DNA from: Stenopsyche tienmushanensis
Taxonomy: Eukaryota; Arthropoda; Insecta; Trichoptera; Stenopsychidae
Length of the DNA stretch: 64,000 nucleotides
Direction of reading: 5' to 3'
Assembly (NCBI GenBank): GCA_008973525.1
Contig: WACJ01000406.1
Coordinates: 930,001-994,000, forward strand
This document shows positions 12,842 through 30,189 of the stretch, in pieces (positions within the stretch are counted from its first letter, which is position 1; every line of letters begins with the position of its first letter). A program made the position numbers and the translations under genes. The notes under the pieces are model-generated. The model saw only the letters and a list, made by a program, of their open reading frames with translations, had not been told where the DNA came from and did not search any database.

Positions 12842-13707
12842 ATGTCGGTCGATAAAGTGCATTTACGTCATTGTTTACTTTATGAATTCCGAAAAGACAA
12901 TACCGCGAGTGTGAAAACCAAAAACATTTGCGAAGTGTATGGAATAGATGTCATCAAAATTCGACAGGTACGAAAATGGTTTAAAAAATTCCGATCTGGG
13001 GATTTTTCAGTAATTGATAAACCACATATCGGGCGGCCATTGAAGTCTGATGACGACAAGTTTAAAGTCATAATTGACACCAATCCACGTCTAACCACCA
13101 GGCAGATCGCGTCGATGATGGGAGTCAACCAAAGAATCGTATTAAGACATTTGAAGGGTATGGGGATGGTTTCGCGGTACGACGTTTGGATACATCATCA
13201 ATTGTTGGCTGCCAATTTATTGGATAGTGTTTCAACGTGCGTTATTTTGAGTGCGAGACAAAAATGTGAACCTTTTTTGCATCGTTTGGTATCGGAAGAT
13301 GAGAAATGGGTCGTGTACAACAAGGTGACAAGAAAAAGACATTGGGCTATACCTGGACAAGTCCCATTAACAACTTTGAAGGCCGAAATCCACAAAAAAA
13401 AGTTATGCTTTGTGTTTGGTGGGATTGTAAGGGTATTGTGTATTTTGAACTCTTGGAACCTAATCAGACAATTACAGCAGAACGATATTGTCAGAAATTA
13501 TCCAAATTGAACATCGCCCTTCAAAAGAATAGACCAGAATTGGTAAACAGAAAAGGGGTAGTGTTTCATCACGACAACGCGCGACCACGTAAGACTTTGA
13601 TGACCCAACACAAGCTAAATGAGTTGAATTGGGATGTTATCAAGCATCCACCGTGCTCTCCAGATCTTGCTCTTTCCGATATTTATTTATTCCGATATTT
13701 AATATAA
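12842..13707 (+). pseudogene. Mariner-family transposase, nearly complete but frameshifted
   Basis: This enzyme excises and inserts its own element at TA dinucleotides. The ATG at 12842 opens MSVDKVHLRHCLLYEF, the start of a typical mariner protein. Next come a helix-turn-helix pair (KIRQVRKWFKKFRSGDF; RLTTRQIASMMGVNQR), then the first catalytic aspartate in SEDEKWVVYN (near 13290). After a frameshift near an A-run at about 13394-13402 come MLCVWWDCKG, HHDNARP (second aspartate, about 13575) and PDLALSD (third). Exactly 34 residues separate the last two aspartates, which is the DD34D signature. The ORF stops early after FRYLI, so the last residues are lost, and I could not find terminal inverted repeats. 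It is the best preserved mariner in the window. Confidence 0.9.
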
Positions 13708-13709
13708 AA

Positions 13710-15200
13710 GGCAGTGAAATTCCTTAAACTGACAAATTCAAAGAGGATTAGCTTTTCATTACATTAGCTCTTACGTTCATTATAAATGTTGTTTTTCTTA
13801 GTCATTTCTACCATTTAATTAATTATAACCTAACTAAAAATGTTTATATTCAATTTATATAATTGATATCTTAGTTAATTGTCTGGAAATACCGACATCC
13901 AAGTAATTGCTCTAAATATAACTTTACACGAGTCGACTAATTTTAGAGCAGTCAATATCCAACTTAAGATAATTATAATAGACTGGAGGTTTTTATCTGG
14001 AATTAGATTCGCGTAAATATTTCATAATTGTGTTTATTGATATTTTTAAGTTAAATAATATTTAAAACATCTGTAGTTTAAAGTTCGCTTGAAACCCTAG
14101 ATTGTTTCTTATTCAAGGCTTTACACTTAGAATATAATGCAGCAGGCTATGAGTCCCTCGCCTGAAATTTTAGAAGCCTGAATCCATAATATTCTTCCCT
14201 CTTGAAGAAATGTATATATGTTATATCAAAGTATCATATGTAATATTCAAGATCTATCTAATGTATGTCTATAGCACCAACCCCTCTTGAAGCTTCTTGA
14301 TTATACTATATATTTACAGTGTAATTAAGGGTAACTCTATCCATTTGATTTTGATTATAAATGAAGGAATAATTCGACTTACTTTTTAATTTCATTGCGG
14401 TTCAATATCACGACATCATAAACCAAAATTGTTTTAACTTTGACGAAATAATGCAATATCTAAGATGGAAAGAAAAACGTTTTCCAGATTGTTTACACTA
14501 GATATTGTTCAATATTGAATACAAAAGCAATATCCATTGAGTTTTATCTTAAGAATTATTTTTTTAGATTCATGAATAACATCTGTTTGTATGACAAACA
14601 AATATTATGTTTTATTACCCTCGTTTATTTAAAAAAATATTAAGATACTTTTTCATCAGTATACCGAAAACCATCTGAATGGAAATTGATTTTTACTATT
14701 ATTATCATATAACAGCCAAAAGCAATAAACTCCAAAATTAAAGTCAATAGCAACTATAATATACTTCAATACAACTATATATATTTAGAAAAAATATCCT
14801 CAAGCCCTCGTTTACTGCCTATGATCTAAACACAAGGAAAATGTGTCCAAATTGATTAACATTGAGATAACATTTTTAATCTAATGACGTGAGCTTGAAT
14901 ATGGATCGTTGAGTATGTATATATTGTATCAGGTCCTAAATCAATAGAATATAGATATATATGTCTATCCTATACGATTAGAATGGCAGTATGATAGTGT
15001 TTTTAGTTGTAGAAGGGCTTTTATCGCATTTTTCATAGGAAATTAGTCAAAAAGATAGATTTAAAAAGAAATATTTTTTCAATGGGTATTAAGAAATATA
15101 TGTGGAAATAAATTAATTTACATGTTTTCTTAATTCATGTTCGTATTATAAATAATGTTCAATGGTTGAAGCTCGATTTTGGAAAAAACGGTATCCCTAA
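13710..15200. other. Intergenic, no recognised gene
   Basis: Very AT-rich with TA-rich microsatellite-like patches near 14760 and 14950. No coding sequence was recognised. Confidence 0.5.
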
Positions 15201-15204
15201 CTTA

Positions 15205-15854
15205 AAAAAAATGAATCACAAATGGCGACTGTTTAAAAACAATTCAGTCAAGTCTTGGCTTTGGCTTTATTTTGTCACAGTTTTATTTTTTTTTAAATGG
15301 TTAAAAATAAATTTTGGCATAAATGTAGTAGGAATAATAGAGAGTTGTATAGAAAAGATTCGTAGTTTTGTAAATTAATTAATTAAAATTTGAGATATGT
15401 TTTCAATCGTGTTGAAAAAAGTAGTTTCGAGAAAAACTCGTCAAAAGATATCATTATGGCAGGACTAAAATATCTATTACTCCATAAGTAGATGGAAATA
15501 CTTATGGAGTAAGAAACTCCATAGAATTTTGGAAATTCCTTTGGAATCCTTTTAAAAGTCGAAACATCGGAAGAATGCAAAAAAAAACGAAATCAATTTT
15601 TCCAAAAATCTAAACCGGAATAAAGGATGTGGTCGAAACATCGGAAGAATTCAGCGATAGCACATGCAATATGATTTACACATTCCCAAATTATAATTTT
15701 TTTCTAAATTTCGGTTAGTATTGATGATTTATTTCCTATTCTATCTAAAATATTTCGATACGTACTCTTTATAAAATTAAAAAAAAAAGCTTTAAAAAAA
15801 CCTGCACAACTTTGACATCGCACAAAAAAAGTCGCACAAAAAGAGGTTTGAGTG
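15205..15854. repeat. TA-flanked MITE, copy 1 (left end missing)
   Basis: Matches 18260-18586 in the same order: CGACTGTTTAAAAA, AATTCAGTCAAGTC, AAAGTAGTTTCGAGAAAAAC, ATGATTTATTTCCTATT. It ends AAAGTCGCACAAAAAGAGG then TTTGAGTG, followed by TA. It carries about 150-200 bp of extra sequence near 15490-15680. The extra part includes a perfect 14-bp hairpin (15477-15490 with 15499-15512) and a 19-bp direct repeat (15558-15576 and 15632-15650). A 70-codon ORF inside is chance. Confidence 0.7.
15477..15512. repeat. Perfect 14-bp inverted repeat (hairpin)
   Basis: TTACTCCATAAGTA is followed by an 8-base loop and its exact reverse complement TACTTATGGAGTAA. The second MITE copy at 18420-18450 lacks this palindrome, so it arose within this copy. 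Confidence 0.85.
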
Positions 15855-15859
15855 TATTT

Positions 15860-17790
15860 GGAGCAATTTATGCAAAAAATATCGATTTTTTAAAACCGAC
15901 ACACAGGAATGACCCCCTTAAGGGATCAAAGGCATAAAATACCACAAGTATTCTGAGCTTAGAAATTTGTCTCAAATTAAGTGATAGAATCTCTTTTTTG
16001 AGCACCGTCTTGAAGTGCGCCGAATTTTTTAGAATGCTGACGAGCTTCTTTCGATGCCCTAATTTAATTTCGAGACTTTTTTCGGCTCGTCTTTTTGTCG
16101 TTCTCGGCAGTCAACAAACGATCCTAAATTAAGATTATATTACTCATGAAAATTGCCGATCATTTAACATTAAAATTTCTCACTTCGTCCTTTACCGTCG
16201 TTTTGCCAAATCTCACTGGACGGATTATGCAAATTACAAAAAGTCTCACAATTTCCGCGATGCATAAATTTGGAAATGGGACCTTTTTCCGGCGACAATT
16301 TTAACTTTCCGCCGAAGGTTTTTCGCATTTTATCCTTTAGTGTCAACAAAAATCGTGAACTCTGTTTGCACGATCCGCAATTTCACGGACAATTTTTTTA
16401 CAGCCCTCGCCACGTCTTGCAGAATGCCATTTGCGCTATTTGCGCAAACAATAATCGTCGGCGCCTCTCTCAAAAATTCGTTTGATAACGTCTGAATAAT
16501 CCATATCTAGGGAGGAGCGCAAATGTTGATTTTGCTCATTTGCCCTAATTGCCCAGATCGAATCATTATCCCGGAAAGCGATTCGCTGTGCGTGCTTCAT
16601 CGGAGGACACTATTTCCTGCGAATTATCAAATTGATATCTTATATAAAATCATCAAATAATATTATTCCATTCTATGGACAACGAAGCGTAATTGCTTTC
16701 AATTCAACATTACCTTATTATTTTGATGAAAGAGCACAATAATACTGCAATTGAACTACAGTAAACGAACTATTGTTTGACACGACACACCGGGAAAATC
16801 TGTCGTGAATTTCAATTGCGTCGCATCAATCAAACTATATTTTCCATGAATTCCCTTAACAAAATGTCAGCCGAAAATGTGATTTAAAAACGCTAATATA
16901 TCGAAGAACACATAGCTGTCTAAATTATATTCCCAATATTGTGCGAAGATCTCTTGTCTGGGTGCTTTTTTGAACATCCACCAACAAAACCCGCCCATAC
17001 AAAGATGATGGATCGAGTCTACAAATAAGAAATCTTCCATTAATCTTTAATGTACAAATAATAATGTTTTTATTCGATAATCGACTCCTTGTCAACGGAT
17101 CTGATATATAACATTGCATAGCAGAAACATTTTAAAACCGCCAGTATTTAGATTACATCAAACCGCACCTCTTTGCAGCGCCACAGAATCGATGCATAGA
17201 TACTTTATACGTGCGCATTTCGAACAGTTTTCCTGTGTAACATCGATCAACGTCCTTCAAAAAACAATATAATGGTCGCCAAAGCTTTTTTTAATTGCTT
17301 ATGAAGTCATTTTTGCTCTTTACTGCTTGTCAACACTGTTTTTTTTTTTTCATTCTGTACATCCATTAGCAACAGCAGCGATAATGCTACGGCATATGTG
17401 CAATACACCATGGCATGGGCGCACATGCTTCGATTCATTTTAATGCTTGTGCTAATTAGCTTATCAATACTCATTGTTAATCCTTCTGCATTTTCACGGA
17501 ACTAATTTATCTTTGGCTTCGTTCAATTAATATTTTAAGCCGAAAAGAATATGCTTGAAAGTGCTCTGTTAAAATCCATCCACATCGAATTTACAATAAC
17601 TGAAATTCTTATTGAAATATTTTGGATTTTATCAACTGTTATAAAGTTTATCCATTAAGTATACCTTATATGTAACATCGATATTCTATTTGCATGTCGT
17701 GGGTGAGTCTTTTTTGGGTATTTATAATTTCAATGATTAGTCAAACGAATAAAAAAAAGGTTCATAGGATCACTTCTGATTTAAACTAAA
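15860..17790. other. Intergenic, no recognised gene
   Basis: The part from 15990 to 16620 is more evenly composed and could be conserved non-coding DNA. It contains no recognisable protein. The remainder is AT-rich. Confidence 0.45.
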
Positions 17791-17795
17791 TAATA

Positions 17796-18586
17796 CACTT
17801 ACATCATTTTTTTTTGTGCGGTATATGCCTTCCGTGGAAAATCGCACAAAAAAGCTATGACTTACATAGAAAAAGAGAAAATGCGTTCCATGAACTTTTA
17901 AAAATCGCATAACTTTGAAACAGCCATATAAAATATATCCAAAATCGCATAAAAAAATTAATATAAAAAAAACAGAAAAACACTAAGGCAATTAAAAAAT
18001 AACATTTTTGATAAGGATGTCTGACATCTGGCATCTTAAATACCAGACATCTACTAGATAAATACTAATTATTTTAATTAGAAACTATCATCGCTGTATG
18101 ATAATTTTCGTTGTGATTTTCGATATGACTTAAAATCGCTCTCTCGGGAAGAAATAGTATACCCAGTGTCAATATCATCATTGTTCTGTGTAGATTTTCT
18201 CTTTCCAACAATATAAATCATAATTAGCAAAGATGTCATTATAGACCCTAACTAAAAAAAAAACACAAAATGACGACTGTTTAAAAAAAATTCAGTCAAG
18301 TCAATTTTTGGCCTTATTTTGTCAGTTTTAATTTCTAAACCGTGTTGGAAAAAGTAGTTTCGAGAAAAACGCGTTAAAAGATTTAATTATGGTAGGACCG
18401 GCCAAATTGCCGCCTCACTAAAATATTTTTAACTCTGTAAGTAGATTTTTTTCAAATTTCGCTTAGTGTTTATGATTTATTTCCTATTTTATCCAAAATA
18501 TCTCAATGCGTACTCTTTATTAAATTTTAAAAAAATGCTTTAAAAAAAACCGCACAAAAAAAGTCGCACAAAAAGAGTTTTGAGTG
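17796..18586. repeat. TA-flanked MITE, copy 2 (both ends present)
   Basis: The left end (CACTTACATCATTTTTTTTT then GTGCGG) and the reverse complement of the right end (CACTCAAAACTCTTTTTGTG) form imperfect terminal inverted repeats rich in GTGCG. TA is present outside both ends (17794-17795 and 18587-18588), as for Tc1/mariner/pogo superfamily elements. The interior shares several blocks with 15205-15854. No transposase is encoded. Which autonomous element drove it is not visible here. Confidence 0.7.
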
Positions 18587-18722
18587 TACTTGTTATTTTG
18601 AATTTTATAAGGAAATAAAGCTTTTATCGAGCATTTCACGAACCGTCACGTCGAGCCGTTTCGTGCCTAGGGCTTTTTGCTAAACAAGCGCCTTACTTTT
18701 TATACCCTCACCAATACAGATA

Positions 18723-19520
18723 CATTAGACTCTCGATTATCCGGGCTAATGCCGGGGAGAACGGATTACTGGAAAACATGAATAATCCTCATCATTAAAT
18801 TTCTGCTTTGTTTCTTATAAAATATCATACTTACAATACAAGTTGTCTCATAATTTTAATATTTATTATTTATTAAGAAAAAAGGTAACTAAGCGTTTCC
18901 AAAATATAAAATATATATACGAGTATATTTTAAAAATCTGTAATTTTTGTTTGTTTTTGAGATTTTTTAAACAAATTTCGAATTTTTCTTAAAGATAAAT
19001 CATAAATCGAGCAATGTTTCAACTTAATTCAACGCCGATTTTTGACTAATATATTTACTGGTATCTTCTTCCTCTTGAGAAAGATAAGAAACGATAGATA
19101 TCATTTGGTGTATTCTCTTCAGAATGCATTGATCTGTTTCCATGCCAGGAAGAATCTTTTGCCATGATTGAACAAGTGTTTCTGGCTTTATTTTTAATCA
19201 AAATTGTGTTATTCTATCTATATCATCCAATATCGCATTTTGTCACAAAGATGTCACATTAGGGAGCAATGGCAATCACGTCTTTTTAAAAATCTCCCTA
19301 TCCATCCATGCTTCTTTCTGGATATAATAATCGACTGGAAATTTTTTCATTGGAATATCCTTAAATAAGATCGATGTTTATTTGCCTTCCCAATCACCAA
19401 AGGTTTCATTTTATGAGTTCCTGGTGCATTTTCAGTCTCTTATCACCCCGAGTCCTCTTTCACAATCTCACTCGTTGTGATATCTGCTTCGTGTCCGGTA
19501 AACTCCATTGTCCGGTTGTT
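18723..19520 (-). pseudogene. Second Tigger/jerky-type transposase fragment with terminal repeat
   Basis: At 18727-18760, GACTCTCGATTATCCGGGC is a typical Tigger/jerky-type terminal repeat. On the minus strand, from 19440 down to 19280, come APGTHKMKPLVIGKANKHRS and, after a frameshift, FPVDYYIQKEAWMDREIFKK. These are the conserved blocks around the first catalytic aspartate and after it. At 19215-19030 follows IKPETLVQSWQKILPGMETD, the post-catalytic helix. The N-terminal DNA-binding half and the DQG block were not found. It is 5'-truncated and frameshifted. Confidence 0.8.
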
Positions 19521-21420
19521 TTGAAAACCATGATAATTAAGATATGAGAACAGGTGTAGACTTTGGTAGTTAAGACATAAGCATCTTCCGTATCGCTTTG
19601 AAAGGTTTTGTTTCATTCATTTTGATCTGTGTATAATCCGCACAACTATGATTCTGATTCAAAATATTAAAATTTCTATAAATTTTTGAGAAACCTGAAG
19701 AATGCCTCGATATATTTTTATCCTAAACGATTGAATGAATAAAGCTATCGTTCTTATATTTCTGATTTTATACAATGAACTTCTGATCTACTTATTCGTG
19801 TGCATTTTTTGTCGATTTAGAAATACTTCATCGATGTGCGCTATTAAAACGTTACAAAGAGAGAGTTTGTATCGGATAACAATACAGCACAGCAATTTAT
19901 TTATATAACGTTTTAGCCATGATTTGAAGCCTATTGTTAGCATACACATTGATGTTATTCAGATCGAATCATTACAAAATATACGTATGGCTAACATGCA
20001 TATTGTTGCTGCTATTTTTTTTTAAATAGATCAGAATATCCGTAGCTAAATAGCGTTCTGATATTTTAAATTTTACCTCATCCTATCACCCCACCATTTA
20101 TTTTGATCATGGTCTTCATTGGTAAATAAATCTTAGATAATTTTTCGCATTATTGTGCAATAACTGAAATGCACGTATTCAATTGGAAATTCCAATAAGC
20201 GTGCGTTATTGGCAAATAATTATTAGTATTAAGTGAAAACTCCGTAACATCTCGATAACGATTCGCATTCTGTCACATGTTTTAATGCTGAAATCACGAC
20301 TACACGTAAATTTTGTTTATTTTTAGCTTGAACCTCGTTATAAATATATTATATTCCAGACATCGTCTTGGTCTGTTGCATAAAGAGTCCATTCGCAAGT
20401 TTTGCATGAAGATTTATTATATTTTTTTCGCGAAGCTGCAAAACTTTGTAGTGTCTTTATGTTTTAAAAAAATCACGTTTAATTACAGTGAGTCACTCGC
20501 AATGTTTAACTGACATTTCGGCCTTTGTTTGTCATTTGTCGCTGTGAAGCCTTTGTTATCCTATGCTAATTGAAACATTTGCTTTCAAATTAAATTGTAT
20601 GTGAAATCACATATTTTGTCTCGGTATAATCTAATGAATCTAATGAACTTATTTTGTTTTTTTATCCGCGTATTCATGAAACAATGAGTGATGGGGAATA
20701 CTATTGGGTCGTACATCAAAGTTCCCTTTTTGTTATTATTCGTCTATGAAAAAAATCAATTTAATTGTTTTACAATTGGTCAATATGACTACAAAAATCA
20801 TGAGACAGAGACGAGTATCTTGCAGTCTCATCATACACTCGTGCATCGATGGCAAAGTCGTACCATAAAGGTACCCTTACACGTCTAAACATTCTATATA
20901 TATTATAGAAACTCACAAATGTTCATACTTATATAAATCGAATTCTATAGAATCTTTTAAATATATTAATAAATAGCCGGGTGTTCGATCGCGTTAAGGT
21001 TTTTGGTAAAAAATTAAAAAACGAATTTTTTACCTTATCCGATATTTTGGACCACTCGTCGGGTCCATTTTCAAGGATTGACGAGTGGTTTTACATTAGA
21101 GCGTAGCGTGTATGTTCTCCGGTTTGAAAGGGCTAAACACAAAGAATGTTGACCTGATTTTGCGAAAAAAATCCGCCAAAAGTGCGACATGGCGATATAT
21201 GGACGTTGAACTACAGTTAGCAATTTTCACATGACGCAGTAGCAGGTTTTGTGTTGTTGTCCGGGATCACGGACAGTTTTAGGTACTTAAGAATCCCGGG
21301 ATTAGTAAACGTAATCCCGAAAAATTCGGAATTGAAATTTTTATCTAACAGAAATCGTACGCCTCACCAACACGATGAAGGCTATTAAATCGAGACACTC
21401 CCGACGAAATGTGGACGCTT
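19520..21420. other. Intergenic, no recognised gene
   Basis: AT-rich. A compositionally balanced patch near 21080-21420 holds no recognised gene. Confidence 0.45.
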
Positions 21421-21424
21421 GGAA

Positions 21425-21630
21425 ACAGTGGCGTAATTACTAATTGGCGAGCTTAGGGGGCAGTGACTGTCTAATCTATGTATACATAAATAGCGCACAT
21501 GTATTTTTTTCAAATTGTTATAGTAACCTTTCCCTACCGGTGATGTATTTACTACACCTTGACTCTAATAATGGGAATATCGATATGAAATATAATAGAT
21601 ACAGGATTCAAAATTTTAATATTCATTCGT
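21425..21630. repeat. Mobile-element remnant; shares a segment with 48950-49012
   Basis: AACAGTGGCGTAATTACTAA at 21422-21441 resembles the terminus of common insect hAT/Tc1-like repeats (CAGTGGCGTAACTA type). The segment near 21557-21615, containing GACTCTAATAATGGGAATAT, is about 90% identical by eye to 48955-49012 in the same orientation. No ORF of note. Confidence 0.5.
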
Positions 21631-24410
21631 AATATAATTACGAATAACATCAAAGTATTATAGTATATAAGTATTCATCTGCAACGACGCAAATAAATAA
21701 TTTGTCAGGAAATCGGGAATTTTGCGAGTTTTAAAAATAGTGTTTGAATTTTTTAGTATTCTATTTATCTATTTTTAAATTGTATTTTTATCTTTTCTTA
21801 AATAAATAAAATTCTTTGGCCTTCAAGTTATTTTTTATATTGAACCAATGGACTTGTATTCCATGACGATTTTTGAAGCGTTTTAACTATCCCTTGCTAG
21901 CCACAAAGTCTTATTTTTTCTTATCTCCTAGTTAAACAACTGTTTTCATGGCCAAATGTGGAGACGAACTTTTGAACATCCAACATGCCAACCTACAAAA
22001 AGATTAATTACAATTTGGACGGTCCAGAATCACACGTTTGCATATTTTACATTGACGGAGCTTTACCGTACATATGTACTATATTTGTATTGGGATGTCG
22101 GACTACGGGGAGCGCCGGATTAGACTGGGGCTGGATCACCGCAGTGTATGAGTTTGGCGTAGAACTCTAACGGTTAAAATTGTGCTAAATATAAACATCA
22201 ATTCACATTTGACATAGAACCCAGCGGAACGACATTGGAAAAACAGATGTCTCAACATGTGAGACATACAACCGGTATAGGTTTATATGCATCAATCAAG
22301 CACATAAGATGTTTTTTTCTTCAGATGTATAGTATTTGATGACGTATTATAGACGTAATATATAACACTATCTCTCTTATCGATTATTTGATTTGTTTGG
22401 TGTACTCTTGATTGCAATGACAGTCAACGATCGTGGAATGAAGCCGATTCAGCAGAATCTATATCTATCTAAAATCGCTTTCATTCATCCTTGCTACTAT
22501 TGCATAATAATATTCGATCATCTTTCAATCGTTTATTTTATCGTAAGTCATTAATATTCTTACGTTCATAAAAATGCAATGTATAATGTACATACAGTAG
22601 TAAAGTTGGTTCAATCGCAATGAGGCACTGATAGCATTCACTCAAGTGCAATCGATATTATTTTTAATCATAATTTCTTATGTGAATGGTTGGCTATATG
22701 ATACAAAATTTGCGATTATCAACGTTATCGGAATCGCACACGATATTCACACTTGACCGAGAATAGTTTCCGTGCAGATCCTCGACATGCCGATTGTCCA
22801 CTATGTCCACAATCATGTCACTCTCTCAGGCATGCAGTTTCGGCTCGGCTCTTTTGCATATTTCATATCGGCGGCTCGTACGTCGAAAGAGGTCATCATC
22901 CAACCATTATTTCAAGTTCTTAATAATCGACGACCAAAGCACGCGATCTGATTGAACTGGGAAAGCGGATATTGCAGCCTCATTCGCCATTGTCAAATGT
23001 TCGATTGTGTTATGCATAAAATGGAGATAAAACCGGAATGATGATAGGCAAGCCTTTATCACTTATCGGCTAAGCAACTGTGCCGTTCAGTGTAGTCCGG
23101 GCTCTTGGGCCGTTCGGTTCGTGATAAATGACGTGTAAACTAAGTTAGTTCCACGTGTAAACTTTGCGGAAGTGCTCCGTTCTACAGATTTATCCGACTA
23201 GGTTTTCCATCGGATGATATATTGCCATCGGAAGTGCTGCGTTTGTTTATAAATTCGGAACCCTCCGATGAGATCCCTCCGATAAACCGTCGGCTCGCAA
23301 CATTGCATTCCTTGCTTTGCACAAAGGAAAAAATTCCTTCGGGAAAATATTTCATGATTTCCACGAGGAACGATTTGGCTCATTCAATGAAACACTATAC
23401 GCATTTCATTTCAAAATAATGTGACATTTGTCTTTTATCTACTCTCTTATCTACGTATTTCCAAACCTTTCAGAAGATACAATTACTAAGCAAAGAAAAC
23501 ATCAAATATATCTCAACTGAAATGTTGTATTTACAATTTTTTACGTATAAAATTGTACAATTAATAAAACCTGCTGATAACATTCAATGCCACAATCATT
23601 GCAAAATTTTCGATCATATCCGTTTTATCAATTATTTGATGATTTCTAAACATTCTCGTAGATTTCTACTCGTACATAACACATGATGTATGATTCATAA
23701 CTTTGTCCCCTAGAATGAAAATGATCTTAAATCTATCATACCAATATGTTCGCCGCACCCATCATATGTTTATGGCGCAACATAAACATCAACACGTTGT
23801 GAACATACTCCGATATGATCATAATAATTTATCCTTCCACATTTCATCGTCCAAGGCTCTGTTAAAATACCAATATGTAGAGAAAAACATCGGCTTTTAT
23901 CATTTAATTGGCAGTTTGTATTATCTTTTCGCTTTTCAAATTGCTTGTAATTAAAAATATTTCCATGGCCTCAAAGATAAATGTGACAAATACACTTTCA
24001 TTTAAAAAAAAATTATTCATCTTATACGAATAAGCCTATTGCTACCTCTTTCTATCCACATTCCGGTAAAAATCATAATAAATCAGATTTGACGTGCAAA
24101 AAATAAATATTATATAATAGTTTGTAATGTGATGGTCCATTTATGCCACGTAATCAAAGCCTTATCAACAACGATTGCTATATTTATACGACTTGCGGTC
24201 ATCACTCCGCCTTCGTACATCATACTTCGCTGCAATCACGACTCGTATTAAATTTAGAATCTTGCAAATATACAATAATGTCGATATCATTCATATAGAG
24301 TCATCCAAATGTGATAATTTCTAGTGTTTCCTCGAGTCGTGTGACTTATTAAAATATACATCAGACACATCAATATGATTCAATTGTGACAATTCAAGCG
24401 TGGTAACAAG
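21630..24410. other. Intergenic, no recognised gene
   Basis: No supported gene. 23060-23420 is the least AT-biased part. It contains an Inr-like GTTCAGTGTAG near 23090 and ORFs open on both strands (23182-23419), but no domain is recognisable. It could be an upstream non-coding exon or a conserved element. Confidence 0.4.
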
Positions 24411-24470
24411 GGGGTGGCAAAGCAGGCGCCCGCCACGGGCGCAGCTGGGCTTAGAGCGCATCCGTTTTTA
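24410..24470. other. GC-rich patch resembling a transposon terminus
   Basis: AGGCGCCCGCCACGGGCGC inside an otherwise AT-rich region. It is similar in style to GGGGCGGCA/GGGCGCC ends of insect DNA transposons. I cannot assign a family. Confidence 0.25.
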
Positions 24471-24839
24471 TAATATATACTAGATTCTTCTTGAAGTCTT
24501 CTTTGGATAACTTCGTTTTGTTCGCAGTCTGAAGATGTGCTCAGATCGCGAGGCGCTAATTCGTCATATCAGCGATCTGAAAAGCGGACCGATTGGACAC
24601 ACAGACCTTGTGGCCACTCCGTTCTCTGTTTTGCGGCATTTTTTATGATCTGTACGATCACGGAAGCTCCCTCAGAGAATAACTTACATAGGTGGTTCGT
24701 GCCAAATGAGGTCGCGTTTGATATTTATCTATCTTGCTTATATATGCCGCTATCTTAGCTAGTTTTTTTTTAGTTTTAAGTTACAAAATCTGCAGGACCA
24801 ATAAACAGCTTGGGTCAGTATAAGATCCATGTTCCTTTG

Positions 24840-25080
24840 TCTCAGATGTGAGCAAACGCGCCACTCATCTTGCGCACAGCTTTCTCATGTCCAAAACTTC
24901 AGTTGATATGCGATGTACAGCATTTTTAAAAGGCCTACCATATCTGCTAGCTCGCGCATTTATAGTCGACGATCATCCAATACCATTTTGTGGTTTTTCT
25001 TCACCGTTTCTGAGGTGGTTATCTCATTTGATCGACCACTGCGCTGTTCGTCTTGGCAGCTCGTACGGTCTCGTTTAAAC
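24840..25080 (-). pseudogene. Mariner transposase fragment (N-terminal DNA-binding region)
   Basis: On the minus strand from 25075 the translation gives RSGRSNEITTSETVKKNHKM, then VLDDRRL, MRELADMVG and, after a frameshift, LDMRKLCAR. These match the second helix-turn-helix and linker of mauritiana-type mariner transposases (family pattern SGRP...ETV.KIH..VL.D.R...RELA...G). The catalytic domain is absent. An in-frame stop and a frameshift make it dead. Confidence 0.75.
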
Positions 25081-25084
25081 TTAG

Positions 25085-25790
25085 TATATTTTTAAATACT
25101 TAGGTTATACGTTAGGTTGGGTACTTTTTGGACTATCTTCGTATATTATTTTAAACGCCGACAATTTTTTTGGTGTAGACATATTTCCTGAATAACATGA
25201 GGAATTGTCATCAACCCAAATACGACTATTTTGTATTGTTCTTTTTCTTGACTAATTCATCTAATTTTTCTCCTCGTCTCCCATATGTTGCTTAATGTGC
25301 AATGATTAACACTATTTCATCTACATGATGCTTTCATCTCTTTGTGGTCATGATTTACACTTTATTTTCATGCAAATCCATTAAAAATAATCATCGTCGA
25401 ATAAGTACACTCCACGTACTCGTATGCCATTACGACTTTTAAATTATACACCCTTTGCTAGCATCGTTGTGGATCTTCTCTATTCAAATTGCATTACGGC
25501 TCTGAAATTTTGCATAATATAGACGTTGTTACTGGAGATTGTCTGTCTATATGACTTTTTTTACAAACTCTCATTTAAAATTACTCAATTTTAATCACGG
25601 GCATTAAATTGTGGCACGAATGGTGCTGGCAAATTTACTGAAATTGAAAACGCCGTTGATGACGGACAAAGCAGCTTTGATAGTAAATATCAAAAGCAAT
25701 TACTCATTGTTCGTCAACTTTCCGTAGTGTTCATTAGTCGCTGAGCTGTTGCGCTGTGTGGTCAATTTTAAATTGAAAATACAAGATTTT
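25085..25790. other. Upstream flank of the mannosidase gene
   Basis: AT-rich sequence that must include at least part of the promoter or 5' UTR of the gene starting at 25832. I could not identify a TATA box or initiator with confidence. Upstream non-coding exons further away cannot be excluded. Confidence 0.4.
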
Positions 25791-25831
25791 TGTGATTAAT
25801 TGTGACTAAGAATATATGTGCATAATACAAC

Positions 25832-30188
<4,357 letters not shown>

Positions 30189-30189
30189 C

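Noticed and set aside
23182..23419. Overlapping ORFs on both strands as a coding exon
   Set aside because: An in-frame stop precedes the plus-strand frame, its first codon is TTG, and no domain is recognisable.
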